Part shown: one piece after another, positions 32,043-38,672 of the stretch
Numbering within the stretch: the first letter of the stretch is position 1
Layout of the letters: every line of letters starts with the position of its first letter
From: an uncultured Oscillibacter sp.
Lineage (GTDB): Bacteria; Bacillota_A; Clostridia; Oscillospirales; Oscillospiraceae
DNA: 38,672 bases
Reading direction: 5' to 3'
NCBI GenBank assembly: GCA_951800675.1
Contig: CATOKC010000012.1
Coordinates: 1-38,672 of the forward strand
The notes under the pieces: model-generated
Told to the model about the DNA's origin: nothing
Database searches by the model: none
The model's input: the letters and a program-made list of their open reading frames with translations, nothing else
Made by a program: the position numbers and the translations under genes

Positions 32043-33288
32043 GGGGCTGAAATTTTCCGCCAAGCAGCTGCGGGTGCTCACCTGGTGGCAGGACCCAAGG
32101 TGGGAGGCCGTCATCTGCGACGGGGCGGTGCGGAGCGGGAAAACCTTCGCCATGGGGCTGAGCTTCTTCCTCTGGGCCCAGGCGGGCTTTGACGGGAAGC
32201 AGTTCGGCGTGTGCGGGAAGACCATTGCGTCGGTGCGGCGGAACCTTCTTTCGGAGCTGGCCCCGGCCCTGCGGCGGCTGGGCATGGAGGTCCGGGAGCG
32301 GAGGGGGGAAAACCTGCTGGCTGTGCGGTTCCGGGGGCACGAGAACCGCTTTTTGCTCTTTGGCGGGCGGGACGAGTCCAGCGCGGCGCTGATTCAGGGA
32401 AGCACCCTGGCGGGGGTGCTGCTGGACGAGGCGGCGCTGATGCCCCGGTCCTTCGTGGAGCAGGCGGTGGCCCGGTGCAGCGTGGCGGGAAGCCGGCTGT
32501 GGTTCAACTGCAACCCGGAGGGGCCCCAGCACTGGTTTTACCAGGAGTGGATTTTGAAGGCGGCGGAGCGGCGGGCCCTGCGGCTCCACTTCACCATGGA
32601 GGATAACCCCGCGCTGCCGGAGCGGATTCGGGAGCGGTATAGGCGGAACTACTCCGGGGCCTTTTACCGGCGGTTCGTCCTGGGGGAGTGGACGGCGGCG
32701 GAGGGGCGGGTGTACGACTTCTTCGACCCGGACCGGGACGCGGCGGAAGCGCCGGAGGACGGGTTTTCCGCCTGGCGGATTTCGGCGGACTACGGGACGG
32801 TGAACCCGGCCTCCTTCGGGCTGTGGGGGCTCCGGGAGGGGGTTTGGTACCGGGTCCGGGAGTTTTACTACGACTCCAGGAAAGCGGGGCGGCAGCGGAC
32901 CGACGCGGAGTACGCGGAGGATCTGGAACGGCTGGCGGGGGGACGGGAGATTCAGCGGGTCATCGTGGACCCGTCGGCGGCCAGCTTCATTGAAACCCTG
33001 CGGCGGCGGGGCTTTTGGGTGGTGAAGGCCGACAACGACGTATCCGACGGCATCCGGGTGACGGCGGACCTGCTCCGGCAGGGGCGGGTGGCAATCTGCC
33101 GGGGCTGCGGGGACTGTCTGCGGGAGATTTCCCAATACTGCTGGGAACAGCGGGGAGAACGGGACGTCCCCCGGAAAAAGGACGACCACGCCATGGACGA
33201 TCTGCGGTATTTCGCCATGGATTTGGCGGGGGACCGGGAGGAGGACGGCTTTTCGGCCCTGGCGGTGGAGCGGGAGGATGTTTTTTGA
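32032..33288 (+). CDS. Phage terminase large subunit (PBSX type)
   Basis: 418 residues. The ATPase domain has Walker A DGAVRSGKTF (30-39) and Walker B GVLLDEAALMP. The nuclease half has acidic clusters including ISADYGTVNPASFGLWG and RVIVDPSA, and DDHAMDDLRYFAMD near the C-terminus, as in PBSX and SPP1-like terminases. It cuts and pumps DNA into proheads. It starts inside the small subunit gene and ends 14 bases before the portal start. Confidence 0.93.
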   Translation: MAGKGLKFSAKQLRVLTWWQDPRWEAVICDGAVRSGKTFAMGLSFFLWAQAGFDGKQFGVCGKTIASVRRNLLSELAPALRRLGMEVRERRGENLLAVRFRGHENRFLLFGGRDESSAALIQGSTLAGVLLDEAALMPRSFVEQAVARCSVAGSRLWFNCNPEGPQHWFYQEWILKAAERRALRLHFTMEDNPALPERIRERYRRNYSGAFYRRFVLGEWTAAEGRVYDFFDPDRDAAEAPEDGFSAWRISADYGTVNPASFGLWGLREGVWYRVREFYYDSRKAGRQRTDAEYAEDLERLAGGREIQRVIVDPSAASFIETLRRRGFWVVKADNDVSDGIRVTADLLRQGRVAICRGCGDCLREISQYCWEQRGERDVPRKKDDHAMDDLRYFAMDLAGDREEDGFSALAVEREDVF

Positions 33289-33302
33289 GAGGAGATGGGG
33301 CT

Positions 33303-34457
33303 TTGAAACGGCGGAAAAAGCGGGAGGCGGCCCCCGGGGCGGAGGCAGGGCCGGCGGCGGCGCAGCTGCGCAACTGGGAAAAGCACCCCTTCGGGACGCT
33401 GGGGGAGTACGTGCCCCTGCGAAATGGGGAGACGAGGCTCTACCGGGCGGTGCGGGAGGCCGTGCCGGTGGTGGACGCGGCGATTTACAAGCTGATCCGC
33501 ATGACGGGGGGACTGGCGGTTCGCTGTGAGGACCGGCGGGCGGAGCGGGAGCTGGGGGAGTTTCTGCGGACCGTGCCCGTAGGGCGGGGGCAGTTTGGGC
33601 TGAACGCCTTTTTGGACTGCTACTTGGATTCCCTTTTGACCTGCGGGCGGGCGGTGGGGGAAATCGTCCCTGCCATTGGAAACCGGGAGATTGCCGCGCT
33701 GCTGTGCGGGCGGGTGGAGGACATTGAAATCCGGGAGGGGGAAAACGCCCTGACCTTCTCCCTCTGGGGGCCCGATGAGGGCGGGCGGATGGCGGCGCTG
33801 CCCTATCCGAACCTGATTCTCTTCACGCCGCTGAACCCGGAGACAGAGAACCCCTACGGGGTGTCGCTGCTGCGGTCTTTGCCTTTTTTGGCGGATATTT
33901 TGATGAAGATTTATTACACCGTGGGGGTGAACTGGGAGCGGTGCGGGAACCTCCGCTTCGCCGTCACCTGCCCCGGGGGCCAGGGGGCCGCGGAGCGGGG
34001 GAAGCTGCTGGCCGGGGAGTGGTCCCGGGCCATGCGGGAGACCCGGGGCGGCAGCGTCCGGGACTTTGTGGCGGCGGGGGATGTGAGCATCCGGGTCATC
34101 GGCGCGGACGCGCCGGTGCTGGACAGCCAGGTGCCCGTGCGGCAGATTCTGGAGCAGGTTGTGGCCAAGACGGGCATCCCGCCCTTTTTGCTGGGGCTGA
34201 GCTGGAATTCCACGGAGCGGATGAGCTCCCAGCAGGCGGACATGCTCACCACCGAGATCACCGCCCTGCGGCGGACCCTGACGCCGGTGGTGGAGCGCGT
34301 CTGCCGCCTCTGGCTGCGGATGCGGGGCTATGCCTGCGGCTTCCAGGTGGTGTGGGACGACATCAACCTCCAGGACGCGGTGGAGGAGGCCCGGGCGGAG
34401 CTGTACCGGGAACAGGCCCGGAAGCTGCGGCTTGAAAACGACCGGGCGGAGACATGA
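33303..34457 (+). CDS. Phage portal protein
   Basis: 384 residues. The N-terminal region has YRAVREAVPVVDAAIYKLIR and the C-terminal region QILEQVVAKTGIPPFLLG, then STERMSSQQADMLTTEI and LRRTLTPVVERVCRLWL, typical of portal wings and clip. It sits between the terminase and protease genes as expected. The start is taken as TTG at 33303 with AGGAG about 8 bases upstream; no ATG or GTG gives a full N-terminus with a site. Confidence 0.83.
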   Translation: MKRRKKREAAPGAEAGPAAAQLRNWEKHPFGTLGEYVPLRNGETRLYRAVREAVPVVDAAIYKLIRMTGGLAVRCEDRRAERELGEFLRTVPVGRGQFGLNAFLDCYLDSLLTCGRAVGEIVPAIGNREIAALLCGRVEDIEIREGENALTFSLWGPDEGGRMAALPYPNLILFTPLNPETENPYGVSLLRSLPFLADILMKIYYTVGVNWERCGNLRFAVTCPGGQGAAERGKLLAGEWSRAMRETRGGSVRDFVAAGDVSIRVIGADAPVLDSQVPVRQILEQVVAKTGIPPFLLGLSWNSTERMSSQQADMLTTEITALRRTLTPVVERVCRLWLRMRGYACGFQVVWDDINLQDAVEEARAELYREQARKLRLENDRAET

Positions 34458-34475
34458 GAGATGGGAGGAATGGAC

Positions 34476-35336
34476 ATGGAGGAGCAAAGGGGCATGGCGG
34501 CGGCAGCGGAGGATTTGGCCCTTATCAACGCCCTGGCCAAGGCGGAGCTGACGGCGGAGCAGGTGTATGTCTTTACCCTGCGGCTTTGCGACAACGAGGT
34601 GGACCGGGACTTTGAGCGCTTTGACGGCGAGGCCCTGGAACGGCTGGGGGAGCTGTTTGTGGGCAAGAGCGGCATCTTTGACCACCAGTGGAGCGCCGGG
34701 GGGCAGACGGCCCGGCTTTACAAAACCCAGGTGGTGCGGGAGAGCGCCCAAAAAACCCAGGCGGGGGACGAGTACCGCTGGCTCAAGGGCTGGGCCTATC
34801 TTCTGCGGACGGAGAAGAACGAGGACCTGATTGCCGAAATCGAGGGGGGCATCAAAAAAGAGGTCAGCGTGGGGTGCAGCGCCGGGCGGCGGGTGTGCTC
34901 CCTCTGCGGGGCGGAGGACTGCGGGCATGTGCCGGGACAGGTTTACGACGGGAAGCTGTGCTTTTGGGAGCTGCGGGATATTAAGGACGCCTATGAGTGG
35001 TCCTTCGTGGCGGTGCCCGCCCAGCGGGCGGCTGGGGTGCTGAAGCGCTTCGGCCAGGAGCGGGAGGGGGACCGGACCCTCCGCAAGGAGGCGGAGCTGG
35101 GGCGGAAGTACCTTCAGGCCCTGCGCCGGGAGGTGGCGCGCCTGGCCATGCTGGCGGACGACGGCTTGGACGGCGGCGTCTTCGCCAAGGCGGCGCGGCG
35201 GCTGGAGGAGCCGGAGCTTTTGGAGCTGCGCAAGAGCCTGGAAACCCGGGCGGCGGGGCGGTTTCCCGTCCCGCCGCAGCTGCGGCGGCGGGACGCCGCG
35301 GCGGAGGCGGAGGACGCGGAGGCGTTTCGGATTTGA
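34476..35336 (+). CDS. Prohead protease-like protein with a Cys-rich loop
   Basis: 286 residues. The N-terminal domain resembles the HK97-type (S78) prohead protease fold: LRLCDNEVDRDFERFDGEAL, a candidate catalytic His in GIFDHQWS (H70), and a candidate Ser in KKEVSVGCS (S131). An unusual insert C141-x2-C144-x4-C149-x-H151 follows directly and could bind zinc. The C-terminal third is Arg/Ala-rich and may act as scaffold. The ATG at 34476 sits 7 bases after GGGAGG; two earlier in-frame ATG codons are too close to or upstream of that site. Order between portal and capsid supports the role. Confidence 0.7.
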   Translation: MEEQRGMAAAAEDLALINALAKAELTAEQVYVFTLRLCDNEVDRDFERFDGEALERLGELFVGKSGIFDHQWSAGGQTARLYKTQVVRESAQKTQAGDEYRWLKGWAYLLRTEKNEDLIAEIEGGIKKEVSVGCSAGRRVCSLCGAEDCGHVPGQVYDGKLCFWELRDIKDAYEWSFVAVPAQRAAGVLKRFGQEREGDRTLRKEAELGRKYLQALRREVARLAMLADDGLDGGVFAKAARRLEEPELLELRKSLETRAAGRFPVPPQLRRRDAAAEAEDAEAFRI

Positions 35337-35392
35337 GGGCGGTCTCGGGGCCAGGGGCTCCGTGCCGGATATACAGAAGGAGGAGAAAGAGG

Positions 35393-36418
35393 ATGAGCTA
35401 TCATTTTGAGAACGTGCGGCTGGAAAAGGGAATGTACGGCCGCAGCGGAATCAGCTTCGCCAAGACGCTGGAGGAGCTGGACCCCAGCGAGGGCTATCGG
35501 GGCACCCCCCTGGAGGGGCTGGACGCCTTTCAGCGCCAGCTCAAGCGCTTCGGCATCCACGTCAAGGGAGCGGACAGCGACCCGGTGGAGAAATTTTTCC
35601 ACACCACCGAGTCCTCGGTGCTGTTCCCGGAGTTCGTCTCCCGGGTGGTGCGCCAGGGGCTGGAGGAGGGCGGCATCCTGCCGGACATCACCGCCACGGT
35701 GACCAAGTTCGACGGGATGGACTACCGCTCCATCGCCTCCATTCCCACGGAGGAGGAGAAAAAGCTCCTCCAGGTGGCGGAGGGGGCCGCCATTCCCGAG
35801 ACCTCCGTCCGCACCCAGGAGAACCTGGTGAAGCTGCAGAAGCGTGGGCGGATGCTGGTGGCCTCCTATGAGGCCATCCGCTTCCAGCGGCTGGATTTGT
35901 TCTCCGTCACCCTGCGCCAGATTGGGGCCTACATCGGAAAGATGCACCTCCAGGACGCCATCAAGGTTTTGCTGGAGGGGGACGGCAACGAAAACCCGGC
36001 GGAGGTGGTCAGCCACAGCGGCGCTCTGAGCTATGACGCGCTGCTGGAATTTTGGAACAAGTTTGACCCCTTCGCCATGAACACGCTGCTGGTGGGCGGC
36101 GACACCATGCTGGAGCTGCTGCGGCTCAAGGAATTCCAAAACCCCCTGACGGGGCTGAACTTCCAGGGCACCGGCACCCTCTCCACGCCCCTGGGGGCCA
36201 AGCTGCTGAGAACGAACGCCATGCCCGCCGGGACCCTCATCGGCCTGGACAAGCGCTATGCCCTGGAGCAGGTCGTCGGCGGCGAGGTGATGGTGGAGTA
36301 CGACAAGCTCATCGACCGCCAGCTGGAGCGGGCGGCCATCACCTCCATCTCCGGCTTCGCCAAGTTGTTCACCGGCGCGTCCAAGGCGATGAAGCTGGGC
36401 GCGGGAGTCCAGGGCTGA
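35393..36418 (+). CDS. Phage major capsid protein (HK97-like fold)
   Basis: 341 residues. After a ~65-residue N-terminal arm comes SSVLFPEFVSRVVRQGLEEG, typical of the start of capsid cores in PBSX-like phages, and later blocks GRMLVASYEAIRFQRLDLF, LLVGGDTMLELLRL and ALEQVVGGEVMVEYDKLIDR. It should form the icosahedral head. The ATG at 35393 follows AAGGAGGAGAAAGAGG, the strongest ribosome site of the module, consistent with high expression. Confidence 0.88.
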   Translation: MSYHFENVRLEKGMYGRSGISFAKTLEELDPSEGYRGTPLEGLDAFQRQLKRFGIHVKGADSDPVEKFFHTTESSVLFPEFVSRVVRQGLEEGGILPDITATVTKFDGMDYRSIASIPTEEEKKLLQVAEGAAIPETSVRTQENLVKLQKRGRMLVASYEAIRFQRLDLFSVTLRQIGAYIGKMHLQDAIKVLLEGDGNENPAEVVSHSGALSYDALLEFWNKFDPFAMNTLLVGGDTMLELLRLKEFQNPLTGLNFQGTGTLSTPLGAKLLRTNAMPAGTLIGLDKRYALEQVVGGEVMVEYDKLIDRQLERAAITSISGFAKLFTGASKAMKLGAGVQG

Positions 36419-36419
36419 C

Positions 36420-36773
36420 GTGGGAGAGCGGATTTTAGAGCTGGCCCTGGCCCTTGGCGGCGGGGAGGACCGGGCGCTGCTACCGCCCCTGTGCGCCGCG
36501 GCGGAGCGGGCCTGGCTGGCCCGGCTCCGGGAGGGCGTGACGGCGGAGGACTGCGGCGAGGCCCTGCCCTGCGCCGCCGCCTTCACGGCGGCGGCGGACC
36601 TGGCGGCGGCAGAGGGGGGCGCGGCCTCCTTCTCCGCCGGGGACATCTCCGTAAGCCTGGGCGGCGTCCAGGACCGGGCCAGGCGGGCGGAGAGCCTCCG
36701 CCAGGCGGCGGAGGGGCTGATGGAGCCCTTTGTCCGGGCGGCGGGGCTCTGGGCCCAGGGGGTGGAGGGATGA
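36420..36773 (+). CDS. Phage head-tail connector candidate
   Basis: 117 residues, helical and Ala/Glu-rich, with RRAESLRQAAEGLMEPFV near its end. Size and place (right after the capsid gene and before a small closure-type gene) fit a head-tail connector such as gp6-type proteins. I cannot confirm the family from sequence alone. The start is GTG at 36420, one base after the capsid stop, and its own stop overlaps the next ATG. Confidence 0.6.
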   Translation: MGERILELALALGGGEDRALLPPLCAAAERAWLARLREGVTAEDCGEALPCAAAFTAAADLAAAEGGAASFSAGDISVSLGGVQDRARRAESLRQAAEGLMEPFVRAAGLWAQGVEG

Positions 36774-37078
36774 CCCGCTGGGTGGACGAGATCCTTCGCC
36801 GCTATGGGCAGGAGCTTATTCTGGAGGGAAAAGAGGAGACTGTCCGGGCCTTCCTCCAGCCCCTGACGGAGCGGAGGGAGGAGGGGCCGGAGCCCTCCCC
36901 CATCGGGGGTCTGGACGGGCGGCTGTGGCTGTACCTGGGAAAGGCCGCCGTGAGGGCGGGGGACCGGGTTTGCTGGAACGGGCGGCGGTTCCGGGCCCGG
37001 AGCGGAAGGCCCCACTTCATCGGCCCGGAGCTCTCCCATTGGCGGGCTGTACTGGAGCGGGCAAGGGAGGCGGAATGA
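36770..37078 (+). CDS. Phage head-closure candidate
   Basis: 102 residues. Positively charged C-terminal half (VCWNGRRFRARSGRPHF) and a beta-rich middle (GRLWLYLGKAAVRAGDRV), which suits a head-closure or stopper protein. Identification is by position and size. The ATG at 36770 overlaps the preceding stop in ATGA, and its stop overlaps the next ATG in the same way. Confidence 0.55.
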   Translation: MTRWVDEILRRYGQELILEGKEETVRAFLQPLTERREEGPEPSPIGGLDGRLWLYLGKAAVRAGDRVCWNGRRFRARSGRPHFIGPELSHWRAVLERAREAE

Positions 37079-37578
37079 AAGAGCTGAGACAGATGCGGGA
37101 CGCGGTGATTTCCGCCCTGCGCTCCGGGGGGCTGGCGGCGGAAGCCGCCTTCCCCGGCAAGTGGGCGGCGGAGCGGAAAACAGCCCTGGCCACCGTCTCC
37201 GTGGAGACGGCGGAGGGCCGGGACCTGGGCTTTTGCGGCTATCTGGGGGAGAGCCGGGGCCCAAGCGGGGAAGCGCGGGAGGTCTATGGCAAGCACCTGG
37301 CGGGGACCATCGCCGTGGACATCCGGGCTGAGCGGGCGGCGGAGTGCGAGGCGGGCGGCGAGACGGCGGCGGCGGTGCTGCTGGGGAAGCTGCCGGAGGG
37401 CATCCGGCCCGGGGAGCTTCGGTGGGAGGCCCTGGCCTGGGAGAAGCAGACGGGGCTCTTCCTCCGGCGGGGAACGCTTCAGTGCCAGGCGCTGTTTTTG
37501 GCGGAGCGCGAGGAGGAAGAGACGGAGTTCCTGGATTTCAAACTGAAAGGGGTTTTGCAAGGTGAACAATCTGCATGA
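37075..37578 (+). CDS. Phage tail terminator / minor tail candidate
   Basis: 167 residues with alternating strands (TALATVSVETAEGRDLGFCG; AGTIAVDIRAERAAE; FLRRGTLQCQALFLAERE). This position, before the sheath gene, is usual for a tail-terminator protein in contractile-tailed phages. The call rests on order. It overlaps the sheath gene by 17 bases. Confidence 0.5.
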   Translation: MKELRQMRDAVISALRSGGLAAEAAFPGKWAAERKTALATVSVETAEGRDLGFCGYLGESRGPSGEAREVYGKHLAGTIAVDIRAERAAECEAGGETAAAVLLGKLPEGIRPGELRWEALAWEKQTGLFLRRGTLQCQALFLAEREEEETEFLDFKLKGVLQGEQSA

Positions 37579-38620
37579 GCGGCCGGGGGTCTACTCGGCC
37601 TATGACACGTCCTCGGTGGTGTCCGGGGGACGGGCGGTCCGGTCCATCGGCGTGGCGGCCAAGGCGGCCAGGGGCGAGACAGGAAAGCCGGTGACGGTGA
37701 CGGGCTGGGCCGCCGGGGTGTCCGTCTTTGGCGAGGACGAGACGGCGGGAATGAGCACCCTTTTGCGGCTGCTGTTTGAAAACGGCGCGTCCGCCGTGAC
37801 GGCGGTGCGGGTGGCGGAGGAGGGCACGGCGGAGGACTACGCCCAGGCCTTCGCCGCCCTGGAAAAGGAGGAGGCGCGGATTCTGGTCTGCGACAGCGGC
37901 GAGGAGGCGGTCCACCAGGCCCTGCGAAACGCGGTGGAGGCGGCCTCCGCCCTGCGCCATGAGCGCGTCGCCGTGGCGGGCTGCGCCGGGGCGGAGGTTT
38001 CGGAGCTGGTGAGCCGGGCGGAGGCGCTGAACAGCGAGCGCGTGGTGCTGGTGGGACCCGACGCCCTGGACGGCGGGGGAAAGCCCCTGTCCGGCGTGTT
38101 CGCCGCCGCGGCGGTGGCGGCCCTGGCGGCCTCCGCCCCGGACCCGGCGGTACCCCTGAACGGGGCGAAGCTCAAGGGCTTGACGGGGCTGGCGGAGGAC
38201 TATACCGACAACGACATCGACCGGCTGGTCCGGGGCGGCGTGACCCCCCTGGAGTGCGTGGCGGGAGTGGTGTCCCCGGTGCGGGGCGTCACCACCCGGA
38301 CGAAAACCGGCGGGGCGGCGGACGCCACATGGCGGGAGCTGACCACCATTTTGATTGTGGACGACGTGATTCCCTCCGTGCGCTCCGCCCTGCGCGGCCG
38401 CTTCTCCCGCAGCAAGAACAACGCCCGGAACCGGGCGGCTATCCGCTCCCAGGTCATTGTGGAGCTGGAGAAGAAGCTGGCGGCGGAAATCATCGACGGC
38501 TATGACGAGGTCAGCGTCTCCGCCTCCCCCGAGGACCCCACGGTGTGCCTGGTGGAGTTCGGCTTCGCCGTGGCCCACGGGCTGAACCAGGTGCATCTGA
38601 CGGTGCACATTGAGATTTAA
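37562..38620 (+). CDS. Phage contractile tail sheath protein
   Basis: 352 residues. The N-terminus is HERPGVYSAYDTSSVVSG, and the C-terminal domain is typical of sheath proteins (IVDDVIPSVRSALRGRFSRS, then NNARNRAAIRSQVIVELEK and VEFGFAVAHGLNQVHLTVHI). The Ala-rich middle domain is short, so the protein is smaller than B. subtilis XkdK. It shows that the particle has a contractile (myovirus or tailocin-type) tail. The start is GTG at 37562. The remaining bases to the window end hold an AAGGGG-type site for the next tail gene. Confidence 0.85.
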   Translation: MNNLHERPGVYSAYDTSSVVSGGRAVRSIGVAAKAARGETGKPVTVTGWAAGVSVFGEDETAGMSTLLRLLFENGASAVTAVRVAEEGTAEDYAQAFAALEKEEARILVCDSGEEAVHQALRNAVEAASALRHERVAVAGCAGAEVSELVSRAEALNSERVVLVGPDALDGGGKPLSGVFAAAAVAALAASAPDPAVPLNGAKLKGLTGLAEDYTDNDIDRLVRGGVTPLECVAGVVSPVRGVTTRTKTGGAADATWRELTTILIVDDVIPSVRSALRGRFSRSKNNARNRAAIRSQVIVELEKKLAAEIIDGYDEVSVSASPEDPTVCLVEFGFAVAHGLNQVHLTVHIEI

Positions 38621-38672
38621 GAAAGTCTGCAAATAAAAAGTCAATAGGAAAATGAGAAAAATTTATAAGGGG

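Noticed and set aside
31437..32285. Long minus-strand frame extending AddB upstream
   Set aside because: It is antisense to the terminase genes, low in complexity, and AddB has a clear start with ribosome site at 31436.
1..38672. CRISPR array or cas genes
   Set aside because: No regularly spaced repeats and no Cas-type motifs anywhere in the window.

Overview
The window looks like a chromosome segment of a GC-rich, anaerobic gut-type Clostridia, probably Oscillospiraceae. That placement is my inference. It rests on high GC with strongly GC-rich third codon positions, AGGAGG-type ribosome binding sites, AddAB instead of RecBCD, a FeoA-FeoA-FeoB ferrous iron operon and a PBSX-like phage module. 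No rRNA gene, CRISPR array or intact insertion sequence was seen.

Layout. (1) 1-1550: the 3' end of an unrecognised surface-type protein and a GT2/TPR glycosyltransferase. (2) 1690-7580, minus strand: an organic-acid operon encoding an RraA-like lyase, the three Tct transporter subunits, a COG3964 amidohydrolase and a D-2-hydroxyacid dehydrogenase, with a divergent LysR regulator (7722-8717). (3) 8733-10356: a gene fragment and a CPA2-type cation/proton antiporter. (4) 10386-14538, minus strand: a signalling operon of a 7TM hybrid kinase, two stand-alone receivers and a CheX-like phosphatase. (5) 14719-17698: feoA-feoA-feoB plus a Cys-rich companion, with four copies of one operator-like palindrome. 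(6) 17699-19024: a gene-poor stretch with two broken tRNA-Ala copies and one complete tRNA-Ala(CGC). (7) 19067-20833: a SWIM zinc-finger protein, a small uncharacterised protein, and an MNT nucleotidyltransferase whose HEPN partner is reduced to its last 39 codons. (8) 21012-24477: an AI-2E/PerM-type permease, a gamma-carbonic anhydrase-like protein, a 166-bp MITE-like fold-back, an M29 aminopeptidase and a DUF378 protein. (9) 24560-31436: addB-addA. (10) 31581 to the end: a tightly overlapping phage head and contractile-tail module, from terminase small subunit to tail sheath, continuing past the window.

How the genes may work together. The minus-strand operon of region 2 can be read as an import and breakdown route: TctABC brings in a carboxylate, the amidohydrolase removes an acyl group, the dehydrogenase oxidises the 2-hydroxyacid and the RraA-like enzyme cleaves or decarboxylates the oxoacid. 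The signalling operon has histidine, aspartate and Hpt relay sites and a phosphatase but no DNA-binding output, so its target lies elsewhere. The feo operon appears to be under one repressor acting at two promoters and again in front of feoB. The phage module starts right after addAB with no integrase, repressor or replication gene on this side, which suggests either the interior of a larger prophage or a domesticated particle. The sequence does not show one clearly new system. The best leads are the repeated feo operator, the organic-acid operon with an amber codon in its first gene, the output-less CheX phosphorelay, the tRNA-Ala debris array and the MITE-like fold-back that carries a gene's stop codon.
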